From Tritrichomonas musculus (taxonomy: Eukaryota > Parabasalia > Tritrichomonadida > Tritrichomonadidae): 64,000 nt of DNA. The position numbers and the translations under genes were made by a program. Where the stretch lies: positions 2,914,001 to 2,978,000 of the forward strand of contig JAPFFF010000003.1 in the NCBI GenBank assembly GCA_039105265.1, given 5' to 3'. The notes beneath the pieces were generated by a model. The model did not search any database and was not told the DNA's origin. It was given only the letters and a program-made list of their open reading frames with translations. Below are positions 49,079 through 59,066 of the stretch, piece after piece; within the stretch, counting starts at the first letter, position 1; every line of letters starts with the position of its first letter.

Positions 49079-50296
49079 CTATTCCTGAACTAAGCTTTCC
49101 AGAGGAACTTCGTACTGATATGCAATTGAAACACTTTTTCTTTCAGGAATTGAAAACATTTTTTTAATCGTAGAATCTTCATCTGAAATGACTTTTTGAA
49201 TGGATTCGATAACATATATTTCGCAATCTTTAATTTTTTGTGCTCCAAATCTTTCTGCAGTATCAATTATTGGATCAAGAGAATATTCTGGATCGTAAGT
49301 ATTGACTGTAATGTGAAAAATAGCAGCAGCAACAACTTCAGCTGTATAGCTTCTTATTCGGGCATCTGTAAATGAGCAAAAACTAATAAATGCGACCATC
49401 ATTCCAAATGTTTCATCAGCTTGAATTTGGTTAGTCCACATGTTTAAAAAGAATTTTTCTGTAGGTATTGAAATTTGAAAATCAAGTTTTGTTAATATTT
49501 CTTTTTCACAATCAATGATTTGATCTTCATTAAACTGGTTTGATGATTCGGCATACGATGAAACTGGTTGTGCAAAAGAGTTTTCAAATTTGGCTCCGAG
49601 TCCAAGGCATGAAACTGAATAAAGAATGATATTATCCTTATCCATATTGATAATTGAAATAACTTTATCAAATAATCGAACGCATAGGTACATTGCTCGA
49701 ACGGATACTTCAAGTTTAATCATATTATCAATCATCCACTTAACTCTATTTTCTCTATCAACAGGTTCTATAATTTCTTGATTTTCAAAAATGTTGGAAG
49801 TTGGGGTGAATTTGAGATCATTTGCTCGAATATGTGAAAGTACAGAATTAGCATATAGTGGAGCGCAAGCAGATGAATCAGTAGGATGATTGAACTGACT
49901 ATATAATCCTTGAATTGATTGAGAACAAAAAGCAATTTCATCGGTCTGAGAACAGTAGAATTGTGAACAATGACTTTGTGAACTTCCTATTTGCAATTCT
50001 TCATTCAATTGAAATTGTACATTCCCTTTCACTTGACTTGCATTGTCATTATTTAAAACTTGTGAGCATTGAGCAAAGGCAGTCTGAGAAGAATGATTTG
50101 GTGACTGTGAAGAGCGAAATGGCGATTGAGATGAATGATATGGTGATTGTGATGGTCGATGAGGTGATTCCGTAGCGTCAGACGAATAATCTTCAAAAGG
50201 CGTTGGCAATTGTGCAAATTGAAAATTACCATCAGGCTGATTATCAAATTCTGAATCATCGTAATCACTTTCATTTGCATCATTTTTAATACTCAT
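49079..50296 (-). CDS. Cyclin-domain protein
   Basis: 405 residues. The N-terminal 160 are disordered with a repeated SQSPxxSSQSP pattern (about 50-85) and further SQ dipeptides. The cyclin box follows at about 185-290: VKWMIDNMIKLEVSVRAMYLCVRLFD, LYSVSCLGLGAKFE, then IIDCEKEILTKLDFQISIPT, the usual E..IL..L.F.l..PT signature. A second helical half continues to about 370. It should bind and activate a CDK; A/B-type against other classes cannot be settled. The many SP and SQ sites suggest the tail is a kinase target (inference). TTCATTGTTTATAAAG is a possible initiator about 25 bases before the ATG. Confidence 0.85.
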   Translation of the reverse strand: MSIKNDANESDYDDSEFDNQPDGNFQFAQLPTPFEDYSSDATESPHRPSQSPYHSSQSPFRSSQSPNHSSQTAFAQCSQVLNNDNASQVKGNVQFQLNEELQIGSSQSHCSQFYCSQTDEIAFCSQSIQGLYSQFNHPTDSSACAPLYANSVLSHIRANDLKFTPTSNIFENQEIIEPVDRENRVKWMIDNMIKLEVSVRAMYLCVRLFDKVISIINMDKDNIILYSVSCLGLGAKFENSFAQPVSSYAESSNQFNEDQIIDCEKEILTKLDFQISIPTEKFFLNMWTNQIQADETFGMMVAFISFCSFTDARIRSYTAEVVAAAIFHITVNTYDPEYSLDPIIDTAERFGAQKIKDCEIYVIESIQKVISDEDSTIKKMFSIPERKSVSIAYQYEVPLESLVQE

Positions 50297-51456
50297 GGAA
50301 TATCTTTATAAACAATGAACTTCCTTTTTATTATAAAAAGAATTGAATAGTATAGGGCCATATTAACATTCAATTATGTAACTTTTTTTAATTTATAATT
50401 ATATGATTTAAAAATAATTTAAATTCTTATATAATAACTGATACTTATCATATTAATATACAAAATACTAATTTATTAAAAATAATAAAAAATTGTTAAT
50501 TATTTGATATTGGAAATAAATACTTTATTAGTATTCCAATTTATAATCAAGATTATATATTATATTTTGAAGAATTTCATTCATATAGTAATCTTATTTG
50601 CTTATATGAATATGTAAATATGATTATTATCCGAATAAAAAAAAATATAAGTAAATCGTAGAAAAATGGTAATTATTTGATTTATCGTATAATATAATGA
50701 TAGTTTAATATAATTATATTATCATTTTAAGAAAGTGTTTTCATATAAACTTGTTTTAATTAACTTTTTCAAATAAAATTAATATTTCTTTTTAATTATA
50801 TAGTAACAATGTAATTTTTTTATTTATTTACTTATCTTTATATTATTTACTCATTTAAAAATAGTTGGATTCAGAGATGTTAAATAAAACATTGAGATAA
50901 CTTTACATAATTTTTTTGCCTTCATAAAAATGACTTAAAAAGTTGAAATAGTAGACATCAATTAATTTAAAAAGCTGATTTTATTTCAATTTATATTGTT
51001 TAACCATTCAGAATATAATGTTTCAACTTAAACAAAAAATTGATAGATTTTACAAGTTTATCTCTTGATAAATGCTAGATAAATAAAAATTTTAAATAAA
51101 ATGATTTATTATAATTATAATCTTAAAAGATGGTTTTGATTTCCCTTTATTTTTATATCTTGATGAGTTTCAAATTTATTATTTTCTTATAAAAAGCATA
51201 TAATTGATTTCGTTTAAATTAATAAAAATCAATCTTGTTTTAGTATATTATTTTTATGGAATTATTGGAATGAAAATCACAGATTAATTCTATTATTTTA
51301 TCGGATGAAATTTTAAAAAATTCAAAAGAATTTTTCAATGCCTATTTAATTATTTGTATGTTCAATGACCAGGTCGACTGAAATTCAATGAGTACTCATT
51401 TTTCAACATCAAAATTTCAATAAATTATAATCGGTTTGGTCATACCACTTTTATAA
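50297..51456. other. AT-rich spacer upstream of SAHH
   Basis: 1.16 kb between divergent genes. No gene or repeat is seen. The last 25 bp carry GTCATACCAC, an initiator match 18-20 bases before the SAHH ATG. Confidence 0.6.
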
Positions 51457-52917
51457 ATGACTTGCTCATCACCACAAGGCGCTCCATTTGAATATGAAAT
51501 TAGAGACCTCAAGCTTTCTGAACTTGGACGTAAAGAACTTGATCTCGCTGAAAAGGAAATGCCAGGATTAATGGTTCTCCGTGAACGTTATGGTCAATCA
51601 AAGCCACTTAAAGGTGTCCGTATTACAGGTTCCCTTCACATGACAGTCCAAACAGCTGTTCTTATCGAAACTCTTGTAGAACTCGGTGCCGATGTTCGTT
51701 GGGCATCTTGCAACATTTTCTCTACCCAAGATACTGCTGCAGCCGCAGTTGTCGTTGGAAAGCATGGAACTGTCGAAAAACCAGCAGGTGTTTCAGTTTT
51801 TGCATGGAAAGGTGAAAATCTTGCTGAATACTGGAGATGCACATATCGTGCACTTACATGGCCAGATGGAAAAGGTCCAAACCAAATTGTCGATGATGGT
51901 GGTGATGCTACCCTCCTTGTTCATAAAGGCTATGAATATGAAGAAGCTGGAGCAGTTCCAGGTGATGAAACAGCTGACTCAGCTGAATTCGTCGAAGTTC
52001 TCCGTGTTCTTCGTGGCGTTTATGAAAAGGACAAACAACACTGGCACAATGTTGTTGCCAACTGCCAAGGTGTTTCTGAAGAAACAACAACTGGTGTTCA
52101 CAGATTATACCAACTCGAAAAAGAACACAAGCTTCTCTTCCCATCAATCAATGTAAATGACTCAGTTACAAAATCCAAATTCGATAACCTTTATGGATGC
52201 CGCCATTCTCTCATCGATGGAATCAACCGTGCCTCAGATGTAATGATTGGAGGAAAAACAGCTCTTGTTTTAGGATATGGTGATGTCGGAAAAGGATGTG
52301 CACAATCTCTCCGTGGACAAGGTGCTCGTGTTATCATTACCGAAATTGATCCAATCTGCGCTCTTCAAGCATCAATGGAAGGATACCAAGTTCGTAGAAT
52401 TGAAGAAGTTGTTGGTGATGTTGATATCTTCGTTACATGCACAGGAAACTGCGATATTATTACAGTTGATCATATGGCCAAAATGAAAGATAAGGCAATT
52501 GTCGGAAACATTGGACACTTCGATAATGAAATTGATACAGCAGGCCTTGCTAAGGTTCCAGGAATCGTTCACACCAACATCAAACCACAATATGATATGT
52601 GGACATTCCCAGATGGACATTCAATCCTCCTTCTTGCTGAAGGACGTCTTCTCAACCTCGGATGCGCTACCGGACATCCATCCTTTGTTATGTCAATGTC
52701 ATTCACAAACCAAACACTTGCACAACTCGAACTTCATCAAAAGAAATCCGAATTAACAAAGAAAGTTTACACACTTTCAAAGGAACTCGATGAAGAAGTT
52801 GCTCGTCTTCACCTTGGATCTCTTGATGTTCATCTTACAGAACTTACACAGAAACAAGCTGATTATATCAATGTTCCAGTCAAAGGACCATATAAGAGCG
52901 ACGCATATCGTTATTAA
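51457..52917 (+). CDS. S-adenosylhomocysteinase
   Basis: Hydrolyses S-adenosylhomocysteine to adenosine and homocysteine with bound NAD, removing the product of methyltransferases. At 486 residues it has the length of trichomonad and many bacterial/plant enzymes, including the extra loop near [16 protein letters not shown]. Visible motifs: [14 protein letters not shown] (His61 region), [21 protein letters not shown], the NAD-binding [37 protein letters not shown], and the C-terminal KSDAYRY, which reaches into the neighbouring subunit's cofactor site. The DNA is less AT-rich, with C-ending codons favoured over its neighbours, as in highly expressed genes. GTCATACCAC marks the likely initiator, and the stop overlaps TAAAAA. 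Confidence 0.97.
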   Translation: MTCSSPQGAPFEYEIRDLKLSELGRKELDLAEKEMPGLMVLRERYGQSKPLKGVRITGSLHMTVQTAVLIETLVELGADVRWASCNIFSTQDTAAAAVVVGKHGTVEKPAGVSVFAWKGENLAEYWRCTYRALTWPDGKGPNQIVDDGGDATLLVHKGYEYEEAGAVPGDETADSAEFVEVLRVLRGVYEKDKQHWHNVVANCQGVSEETTTGVHRLYQLEKEHKLLFPSINVNDSVTKSKFDNLYGCRHSLIDGINRASDVMIGGKTALVLGYGDVGKGCAQSLRGQGARVIITEIDPICALQASMEGYQVRRIEEVVGDVDIFVTCTGNCDIITVDHMAKMKDKAIVGNIGHFDNEIDTAGLAKVPGIVHTNIKPQYDMWTFPDGHSILLLAEGRLLNLGCATGHPSFVMSMSFTNQTLAQLELHQKKSELTKKVYTLSKELDEEVARLHLGSLDVHLTELTQKQADYINVPVKGPYKSDAYRY

Positions 52918-52954
52918 AAATAATTCTATTTTTAAATCTTTTTCTTTATTTATT

Positions 52955-53141
52955 TAAATTTTTATGTTTTGAGGAAGAAACTTGTAATGATTCTTATGGT
53001 GATATTAATGAAGATGGTGAACTTACTGAGCAATGTGGAAAATGTCCTGAACATTGTAAATTATGTGAAAAATCAAATATTCGTAATGAATGTCCTGAAC
53101 ATTCTTTCCATTTCAGCTGTGAAAGAATGAATGCAAATTGA
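52955..53141 (+). pseudogene. Cysteine-rich surface-protein relic
   Basis: A stretch without ATG, read from about 52955 to TGA at 53139-53141, gives EEETCNDSYGDINEDGELTE, QCGKCPEHCKLCEKS and NECPEHSFHFSCERM: seven cysteines in CxxC/CxxxC spacing within about 55 residues. This resembles the Cys-rich part of surface proteins like the one at 17386-21852. It begins some 40 bp behind the SAHH stop and has no signal peptide or membrane helix, so it is a remnant rather than a gene. Confidence 0.55.
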
Positions 53142-53360
53142 AACTTAAAAAGTTGAAAATAGTATTAGATAGTATCTTAAAATGCCAAATGAATAAATAT
53201 AAATTAAATAAAAATATTAATATATTATATTTAATTTGAATAAAATAATAATATAATAAAGTGTTTCATTATATTTTTAGAAAGATATATTATAAATTAG
53301 AATTTGAGAAAAATTAAAAGGAGTTTTTTATAAAATTGATTTCAATAATAGTTCTTGTAA

Positions 53361-54785
53361 ATGAATTTTCAAGACTTTTATAAGCCTGGAGAAGAAATGA
53401 GTTTTCAAAAGCGAATAGATGAGGAAAATCTCGCAAATTTGAACGAGCAAATTGTTAAAAATGATTTGCGTTTTATGTTCCATTTTTCTGATTTAATTAA
53501 CGAATTAATAAATAAACCTACAACTTTTACTTTAATTAAATTAAAAGATTATATCCAAAAACCTGAAGCTCAAAAATGCACGAATATGATCGATGAAAAA
53601 GTAATTAATGTGCTTTTAATTCTTGCAGATCCAAATAATAATGACTTAAATATTCGGCAAAATTCTTTTTTTGTAATAGGAGAGATTATTCGTAATTTTC
53701 AAAACAAAATGCCAATATTTTTAAATTTACAGCTTATTCCACTAATAAAAAGATCATTATTAGTTCCTAATAGGTTTTTTGTGGGTTCGATTTATTTCGT
53801 TATTAATTGTTTAATTATTGAATCGTTCGATTTTCGTAGTAGCTTTTATCAAAACTTTAAGTTTAACTTTCTCTTTCAAAGTGCATATAAATTTTTGAAC
53901 GATGATCACAATGATTTAATTGTAGAATGCTTTAAGTCTATTGTTGAGTATGTTGGAATTAATAGCGAAAAAAAAGCAAGAAAATTGGTTCAAATATTTC
54001 AGGTTGCGTTAGCAAAAAAATTAAAACCAGAAAAGGATATTTCTTTAATGGACATGTGTTCTTGTAATTTTGCATTAATTGGTATCATTCAATTGTTGAA
54101 AACGCAAGATATACCAGCCTATGTTCGGAAATTAGTTATTGAAGATTCATCAATTCCGATGTGCCTTCAATTTTTTTTTAAACTTAATGAATTTACTAGT
54201 GAAACAATAAATGCTACAATTTTAGCGTCGCAATTATATTCATTAAATGTATCAAATATTCCTGATATTCTTCCTCAAATCCTGAAGTTATTTCAATTAT
54301 ATTCATTTGATCCAAACTATCATAATATCATTTATTCTCTTAATAATATAATAGAATTTTGTAATGATCATGTTTTTAATCATTTGATTAGAGATTTAAA
54401 ATTATTAGATGTAATTATTAACCTTATCCCAAGATCAAATTTTCAAACAAAAAAAGAGATTTATTCATGTTTTAGTTATATTATATTAAGATTGCCAAAA
54501 TCAGATTTTTCCATATTTATTTCTGAAGAAAAAATTTCTTTTTTATTCGATTTAATTGAAATGAATGATCTCGATTTCATAAATAAAGTTATTGCTGATA
54601 TATATAATATTTTTATAACAGCAGAAGAAATTGGTCAAAATAGAAATGCCAATGCCGTCTTTATTTCTATTTCAGCAATTCCTTTAATTGAAGATATTTT
54701 TCAGAAAAATATTGATCAACAATCTTTCGCCTTTTTAAATTATATTTACCAAAAACTTGTGGGAAAAGAGCAAGAATTTGAATGA
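53361..54785 (+). CDS. Armadillo-repeat protein, divergent importin-alpha-like
   Basis: 474 residues. The N-terminal 35 (YKPGEEMSFQKRIDEENLAN) are charged and short of the basic clusters of a normal importin-beta-binding domain. From about 60 there are roughly nine armadillo-like units: VINVLLILADPNNNDLNIRQNSFFVIGEII, then IPLIKRSLL, FLNDDHNDLIVECFKSIVEYVG, and so on. The ordering resembles importin alpha, but the W..xN ladder that binds nuclear-localisation signals is not evident. It may be a diverged nuclear-import adaptor or another ARM scaffold. It is extremely AT-rich and uses A/T-ending codons, in contrast to SAHH just upstream. Confidence 0.6.
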   Translation: MNFQDFYKPGEEMSFQKRIDEENLANLNEQIVKNDLRFMFHFSDLINELINKPTTFTLIKLKDYIQKPEAQKCTNMIDEKVINVLLILADPNNNDLNIRQNSFFVIGEIIRNFQNKMPIFLNLQLIPLIKRSLLVPNRFFVGSIYFVINCLIIESFDFRSSFYQNFKFNFLFQSAYKFLNDDHNDLIVECFKSIVEYVGINSEKKARKLVQIFQVALAKKLKPEKDISLMDMCSCNFALIGIIQLLKTQDIPAYVRKLVIEDSSIPMCLQFFFKLNEFTSETINATILASQLYSLNVSNIPDILPQILKLFQLYSFDPNYHNIIYSLNNIIEFCNDHVFNHLIRDLKLLDVIINLIPRSNFQTKKEIYSCFSYIILRLPKSDFSIFISEEKISFLFDLIEMNDLDFINKVIADIYNIFITAEEIGQNRNANAVFISISAIPLIEDIFQKNIDQQSFAFLNYIYQKLVGKEQEFE

Positions 54786-55325
54786 ACTGTTAAAATAATT
54801 TATTTTATATAATTTCATATCTAAATTTGAGATATTATGAATAGAATAGAATGTATCGCAAATTACTGTCGATAGTTTCTTTTTTAAATATATTATCCAT
54901 GATTATTATCTAGATTTTATTAATAAAAATGTTATATATTTTTTATACTTGTTAATTATCATATCAGATTTATTATTTTTATCCAATTTCCTAATTAGAA
55001 TGTGCGTTATAAATAAAATGTAGGTTTGATTTGAAAAACCTTGATTTTTTTTAATTGAGATTTTGAAAATCAATTCATTAGTAAATGCAATCAAAGCATG
55101 TTATTAAATAACAGAAATGGATATTTTCTTTTAAATGCTTTTTTATAATTATAGTTCACCATTCAAATTGTTATCCCTCTTATGCTTTTTTTTTTGTTTA
55201 TTCTTGAGAAAGTCTATCAAAAATTATTTAAAGAAGTGTCTAAATCTTAATTAATAACTTGAGCTTATATATTGTAAAAAGAGACTTCTGTCTCATGAAT
55301 TCTTCTGAAAATTTTAGAAAAAAAT
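54786..55325. other. AT-rich spacer
   Basis: 540 bp between genes on the same strand. I see no gene or repeat. GTCTCATGAATTC lies about 40 bases before the next start and could hold the initiator. Confidence 0.6.
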
Positions 55326-56075
55326 ATGACCAAATTATCAGACTTTCAGCTGAAGCAATGCTTAAAAATACTAGATAAGCTCGAAGAAAAGTCTATTTCG
55401 AAACCTTTTCAGAGAAATTTAGCAGAAAATTTTGGACTTCCTGAACCAATCCGTGAATATCTTGAAAAACCGATCGATCTTTCAACAATTCGCGATAGAC
55501 TCAAAAATAATAAATATAAAACTATCCAAGAATGGGGGCGCGATGTTTTTCTTGTATTTGACAATGTTCTTTGTCTCTTTCATGTTGGATCACCAATTAA
55601 TGCAATGGCAAAAGATCTTCGTAACTGGTTTGAAAAAAAGTTAAAGAACTTTCCCAGAACAAGAAATGAAAAATGGCTTATTGAATTTAACTCGACGCAT
55701 GAAAAACTCCAAAAATTAGTAGACTCTTATCCCAAATCTAAAAGTAGTTCAATATCAACACCAAGTAATTCATATAGTACACCTCGTTACACGCAAGAAG
55801 AAGAAGAATCATATTCGCAAAAGCCAACACATCATCATAATAATGAAAATAATCACAATCATAGCAAAAACTCCAAATCGCATGGCCTGAATAAAATATC
55901 TACTCCTGATAAAAATGAAAAAAATGAAGACCTTGAAGACGATCTTGAAGATGATAGTAATCAAGCTAGCTTTCATTCATCAAATTATAGCAGCCAGGCT
56001 GTTATTGCTGAAGATCCAAGGAAAAAAGAAAAGAAGAAAATAGAATCCATACAACTATTTCCAGACTTAGACTAA
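55326..56075 (+). CDS. Bromodomain protein with atypical acetyl-lysine pocket
   Basis: 249 residues. The bromodomain is at about 5-110: helix Z (QLKQCLKILDKLEEK), PIREYLEKPIDLSTIRDRLK (the YxxxIxxPxDLxTI equivalent), NNKYKTIQEWGRDVFLVFDN, then CLFHVGSPINAMAKDLRNWF. Where most bromodomains have the acetyl-lysine-binding Asn before the gSPI segment, this one has Phe85-His86. The neighbour at 58102-58797 retains KFN there. The tail (about 130-249) is S/T, H/N and E/D-rich, ending in a KKEKKK cluster. It probably sits on chromatin, but recognition of acetyl-lysine is doubtful. No catalytic domain is present. Confidence 0.82.
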   Translation: MTKLSDFQLKQCLKILDKLEEKSISKPFQRNLAENFGLPEPIREYLEKPIDLSTIRDRLKNNKYKTIQEWGRDVFLVFDNVLCLFHVGSPINAMAKDLRNWFEKKLKNFPRTRNEKWLIEFNSTHEKLQKLVDSYPKSKSSSISTPSNSYSTPRYTQEEEESYSQKPTHHHNNENNHNHSKNSKSHGLNKISTPDKNEKNEDLEDDLEDDSNQASFHSSNYSSQAVIAEDPRKKEKKKIESIQLFPDLD

Positions 56076-56397
56076 TTCAGAATTTTGATTGAAATTTATA
56101 TTATTTGTTTTTTAATAGAAATATATGTTTAATTTTGTTGGAATATTTATCTACAAAGGATTTTATTCCAAATGTTAAAAATAGTAAGTACCAATAATTG
56201 GTTATCTTTGAAACACAAAATAAAATAGATTATCAATTACATGTAGGTATTTTTGCATTATTTGTTTATAAAACAATTTGTTGTTTGACTCTAACTAAAA
56301 TATTACTAACTCAATTAATCACTTCCTTTAAATCTTAAGATTGAACGATAGCATATCATTTTTTCAATGTTTATTTGGTCAAAGAAATAAGAATTAA
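56076..56397. other. AT-rich spacer
   Basis: 322 bp between two plus-strand genes. No element or repeat is recognised. Confidence 0.55.
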
Positions 56398-56745
56398 ATG
56401 TCATCAAAAGAAGAGGAGTACAAAGCTGTTTTAACAAAAGAAATAACAGATTTATCCGCTCCTATCGAGAAATTAACTGTTGAGCAATTGAAGAAAGCTA
56501 AGGAACAGCAATCATCAGTTTTACAAAAAATGAAAGAACTTACAGATTCGTTACAAGAAATAGAATCAATTTTGCCTCCATCAAATTTGCAAGAAACAAC
56601 AGAAAAAATTAACCAACTTTGTTCGAGAATCGAGCTTTGCCGAGCAAGAATTCAGCGTGTTAATAAAAGAGCTGAAGCAATGTTAAGTAATCTTTCCAAA
56701 TCAAAGTCGCAGTCAAAGTCAGGAAAACTTATCGAGCTTGTTTAA
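56398..56745 (+). CDS. Small coiled-coil protein, snapin/BLOC-1-like
   Basis: 115 residues forming two long helices. The first (about 20-60, IEKLTVEQLKKAKEQQSSVL and QKMKELTDSLQEIESIL) and second (about 64-98, ETTEKINQLCSRIELCRARI, QRVNKRAEAML) are joined by a PPSN turn. The length, Q-rich first helix and R.R(I/V)..(V/L)N...R second helix recall snapin (BLOC-1/BORC subunit), which works in lysosome-related vesicle transport. A prefoldin-like or other short coiled-coil subunit is possible. The tail SKSKSQSKSGK is basic. Identification is tentative. Confidence 0.5.
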   Translation: MSSKEEEYKAVLTKEITDLSAPIEKLTVEQLKKAKEQQSSVLQKMKELTDSLQEIESILPPSNLQETTEKINQLCSRIELCRARIQRVNKRAEAMLSNLSKSKSQSKSGKLIELV

Positions 56746-58101
56746 ATATTTTTATTATCCCATATTTTTTTATTATTAGAGAGCCAGAAAAAAATCTTTA
56801 CTTTTTGTATAAATTTGCATCTATTAATCTAAATTAATTTATCTATAAGTTTAAATTATATGCTAAAAAATATAGGTAGAAATTATTACTCTTCACTCAT
56901 TCAATTTTTTTGCTTCTTATTACTGCACTTTGAAGTTCGATGCCTAAATTTTAATAAATTAATAATTAAATAAGTATTCTCTCAAAATATAGAAAAATTA
57001 TTATCATATTCACTTCATATTTTTAGTATAAATTCATAATAAATTAATTATATAAAAAAAATTTATTGAATGAGCTCATTGAATATATTGTGAGAATGAA
57101 TTATTTTTCCTTTATAGTAAATTGATTATAGATATTGAATATATTCTGAGGTTTTTAATTATCTAATGAAAAAAAATTGATAGAAGTGATTGAATATTTT
57201 ATGAATGCTGATTCTTTTTTATTATCAATTTTGTTATAAAAATATAGTGAATTATTGACCTTGTAGATTAAAACAGATTTTTTTTGACCTTATACTAAGG
57301 CCAAATAAGATTGAATTCCTTATTACTGTAACCGACAAAATGCAGTAATAAGCGATCATTATTCACCTATTTTAGGTCAAATAAAATTGAATTCCTTATT
57401 ACTGTAACCGCCAAACCGCAGTAATAAGAACTTTTTCACCTTTCTAAAGGCTAATAATTTTGACCTTTAAATATCTTAACAAATTAATTTTTTTTTAACA
57501 AAATTGAATCATTCAAAAATCCACTTTTTTAAAATGAAAAGATAAATTGAATGAATAAAGATAGAACTTTTTGTATTACAAAATAATTATCTTTTTTTAT
57601 AATTTTTGAAATAAATTTAGATACTATATATCAATATTTTTTAATATTTAATTTATATGCATTATATAATATATTCTATTATAATATTCTTTAAATTTTT
57701 CATTTTTTTAAAATTATTTTAAAATTTTCAAAATTTCTTTATTACTGTGATTTTTTGCAACAGTAATAAATGCGAGCTGTACTAAAAAATGATGTAATTT
57801 CATTCAAAACAAGTTTGTTTCGGAAAAACATTTGTATTTCACAAAATCTTTGATTTTCAGGAAATCCAGATGTTTCAGAAGTCGCATTGAATCTTTTCAA
57901 AGACTTATCAATTATCAAAATCTTTGAAAAGGTATGAAGATATCAAGTTGAATGAGTGGCAGAAAAAGAGGGGATTGGATATTTGTGCCAAAATCACCTT
58001 TTCTTTCTACAGTTTCTTTGAAATCAAAGTAAATCAAAAAAAAATCTGAACAATTATTTAAAAAGTTTAATAGAATAAACAATCCAAAAAGTTTATTAAA
58101 A
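56746..58101. other. AT-rich spacer with hairpin repeats
   Basis: 1.36 kb without a supportable gene. Three CTTATTACTG/CAGTAATAAG-type hairpins lie at 57319-57352, 57395-57428 and 57738-57770. A short protein-like run at about 57855-57930 is too small to call. CCAAAAAGTTTATT lies 17 bases before the next start. Confidence 0.65.
57299..57428. repeat. 76-bp direct repeat, two copies, each with a 10-bp hairpin
   Basis: GGYCAAATAARATTGAATTC followed by CTTATTACTG, TAACCGMCAAA and CAGTAATAAG occurs at 57299-57352 and again at 57375-57428. The hairpin stems are perfect in both copies while the loop differs (AATGC/ACCGC). A third, looser hairpin with TTTATTACTGT/ACAGTAATAAA is at 57738-57770. Confidence 0.88.
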
Positions 58102-58797
58102 ATGGATATTAAAATGACCGACACTATTAATTATAAATGTCAACGTATTATGAAACACTTATTATCTGATCATCCTGTTGCACAATTCTTCAAAGATCCT
58201 GTTGATACTGATCTTATTCCAGAATATAGAAAAGTTATCAAAAATCCGTCAGATATATCAACTGTAAAAAGACGTCTGAAAAACAAAAAATATGAAAAAT
58301 TGTCACAATGGAATAACGATGTGGAACTCATTTTCAAAAACGCAGAAAAATTTAACGGAAGTGATTCTCCTATCACATTATGTGCATTACAGCTTCAAGA
58401 AGCTTTTGAGAAGTTAAAAACAGAATATTTATGTGATGTTGAATCACTCACCAAACGTTGTAATAAGCTTCAAGCAAAACTTGAAAAACTTCTTACACCA
58501 AATAGTTCGCGTGATAATGTTGTCCCTGAGCTCCCTGCTTTTATTGAAGCTGCAAGATTGCGTCCATCTAAAAATGATTCATCTGACTTAGAAAATTTTT
58601 TGAGTTCTTTGCCAAGACTACAAGATGAGCTTGAAAAAATGATAGAATCGCCAGACCTTAAATATCAAATATTATCTATTTTACAAGAAGAAGAGCCATC
58701 TTCGTTTGCTGGAGAAAATGATATTGAAGTTGATATCAATGTATTGAAATCATCTACTATATCAAAATTGAGAGAATTTGTTTCATCTCATTTATAA
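58102..58797 (+). CDS. Bromodomain protein
   Basis: 231 residues. The bromodomain is at about 8-112: CQRIMKHLLSDHPVAQFFKD (helix Z and ZA start), PVDTDLIPEYRKVIKNPSDI, STVKRRLKNKKYEKLSQWNN, then IFKNAEKFNGSDSPITLCAL with the canonical acetyl-lysine-binding Asn85. Residues about 113-135 form a coiled coil. The C-terminal 90 residues are helical with an acidic EEEPSSFAGENDIEVDIN stretch. It most likely reads acetylated histones. Met5 (MTDTIN) is an alternative start. The box CCAAAAAGTTTATT directly precedes the ATG. Confidence 0.9.
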   Translation: MDIKMTDTINYKCQRIMKHLLSDHPVAQFFKDPVDTDLIPEYRKVIKNPSDISTVKRRLKNKKYEKLSQWNNDVELIFKNAEKFNGSDSPITLCALQLQEAFEKLKTEYLCDVESLTKRCNKLQAKLEKLLTPNSSRDNVVPELPAFIEAARLRPSKNDSSDLENFLSSLPRLQDELEKMIESPDLKYQILSILQEEEPSSFAGENDIEVDINVLKSSTISKLREFVSSHL

Positions 58798-59066
58798 TTA
58801 CCAACTTTTTTGGTGCTCAACTATTTGTTTTTTACTTGTTTGAACAATGTTTTTGTATAAATTTCTTGTTTCAATCATTATTTCATTTCTTGGTAAGAAT
58901 CACTTGTTTACATATATAAAATATAGATTATAAAAAGGTTATTTTGCATATATTTAAATAATTTTTTTTAAATGAAATATATGTATTATCTTAATTTATA
59001 AAAAAAAAAAACTGAAATAAAGAGAAAAAGAAATAAAAATAATAAAATTCAACAAAAACTGTATAA
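58798..59066. other. Short spacer between convergent genes
   Basis: 269 bp, AT-rich, with an A10 run at about 59002-59011. Nothing recognisable. Confidence 0.55.

Noticed and set aside
49057-49079. AAT microsatellite and the AT runs at 61685 and 63450 as functional sites
   Set aside because: Simple-sequence slippage tracts common in such AT-rich DNA; no linked feature.
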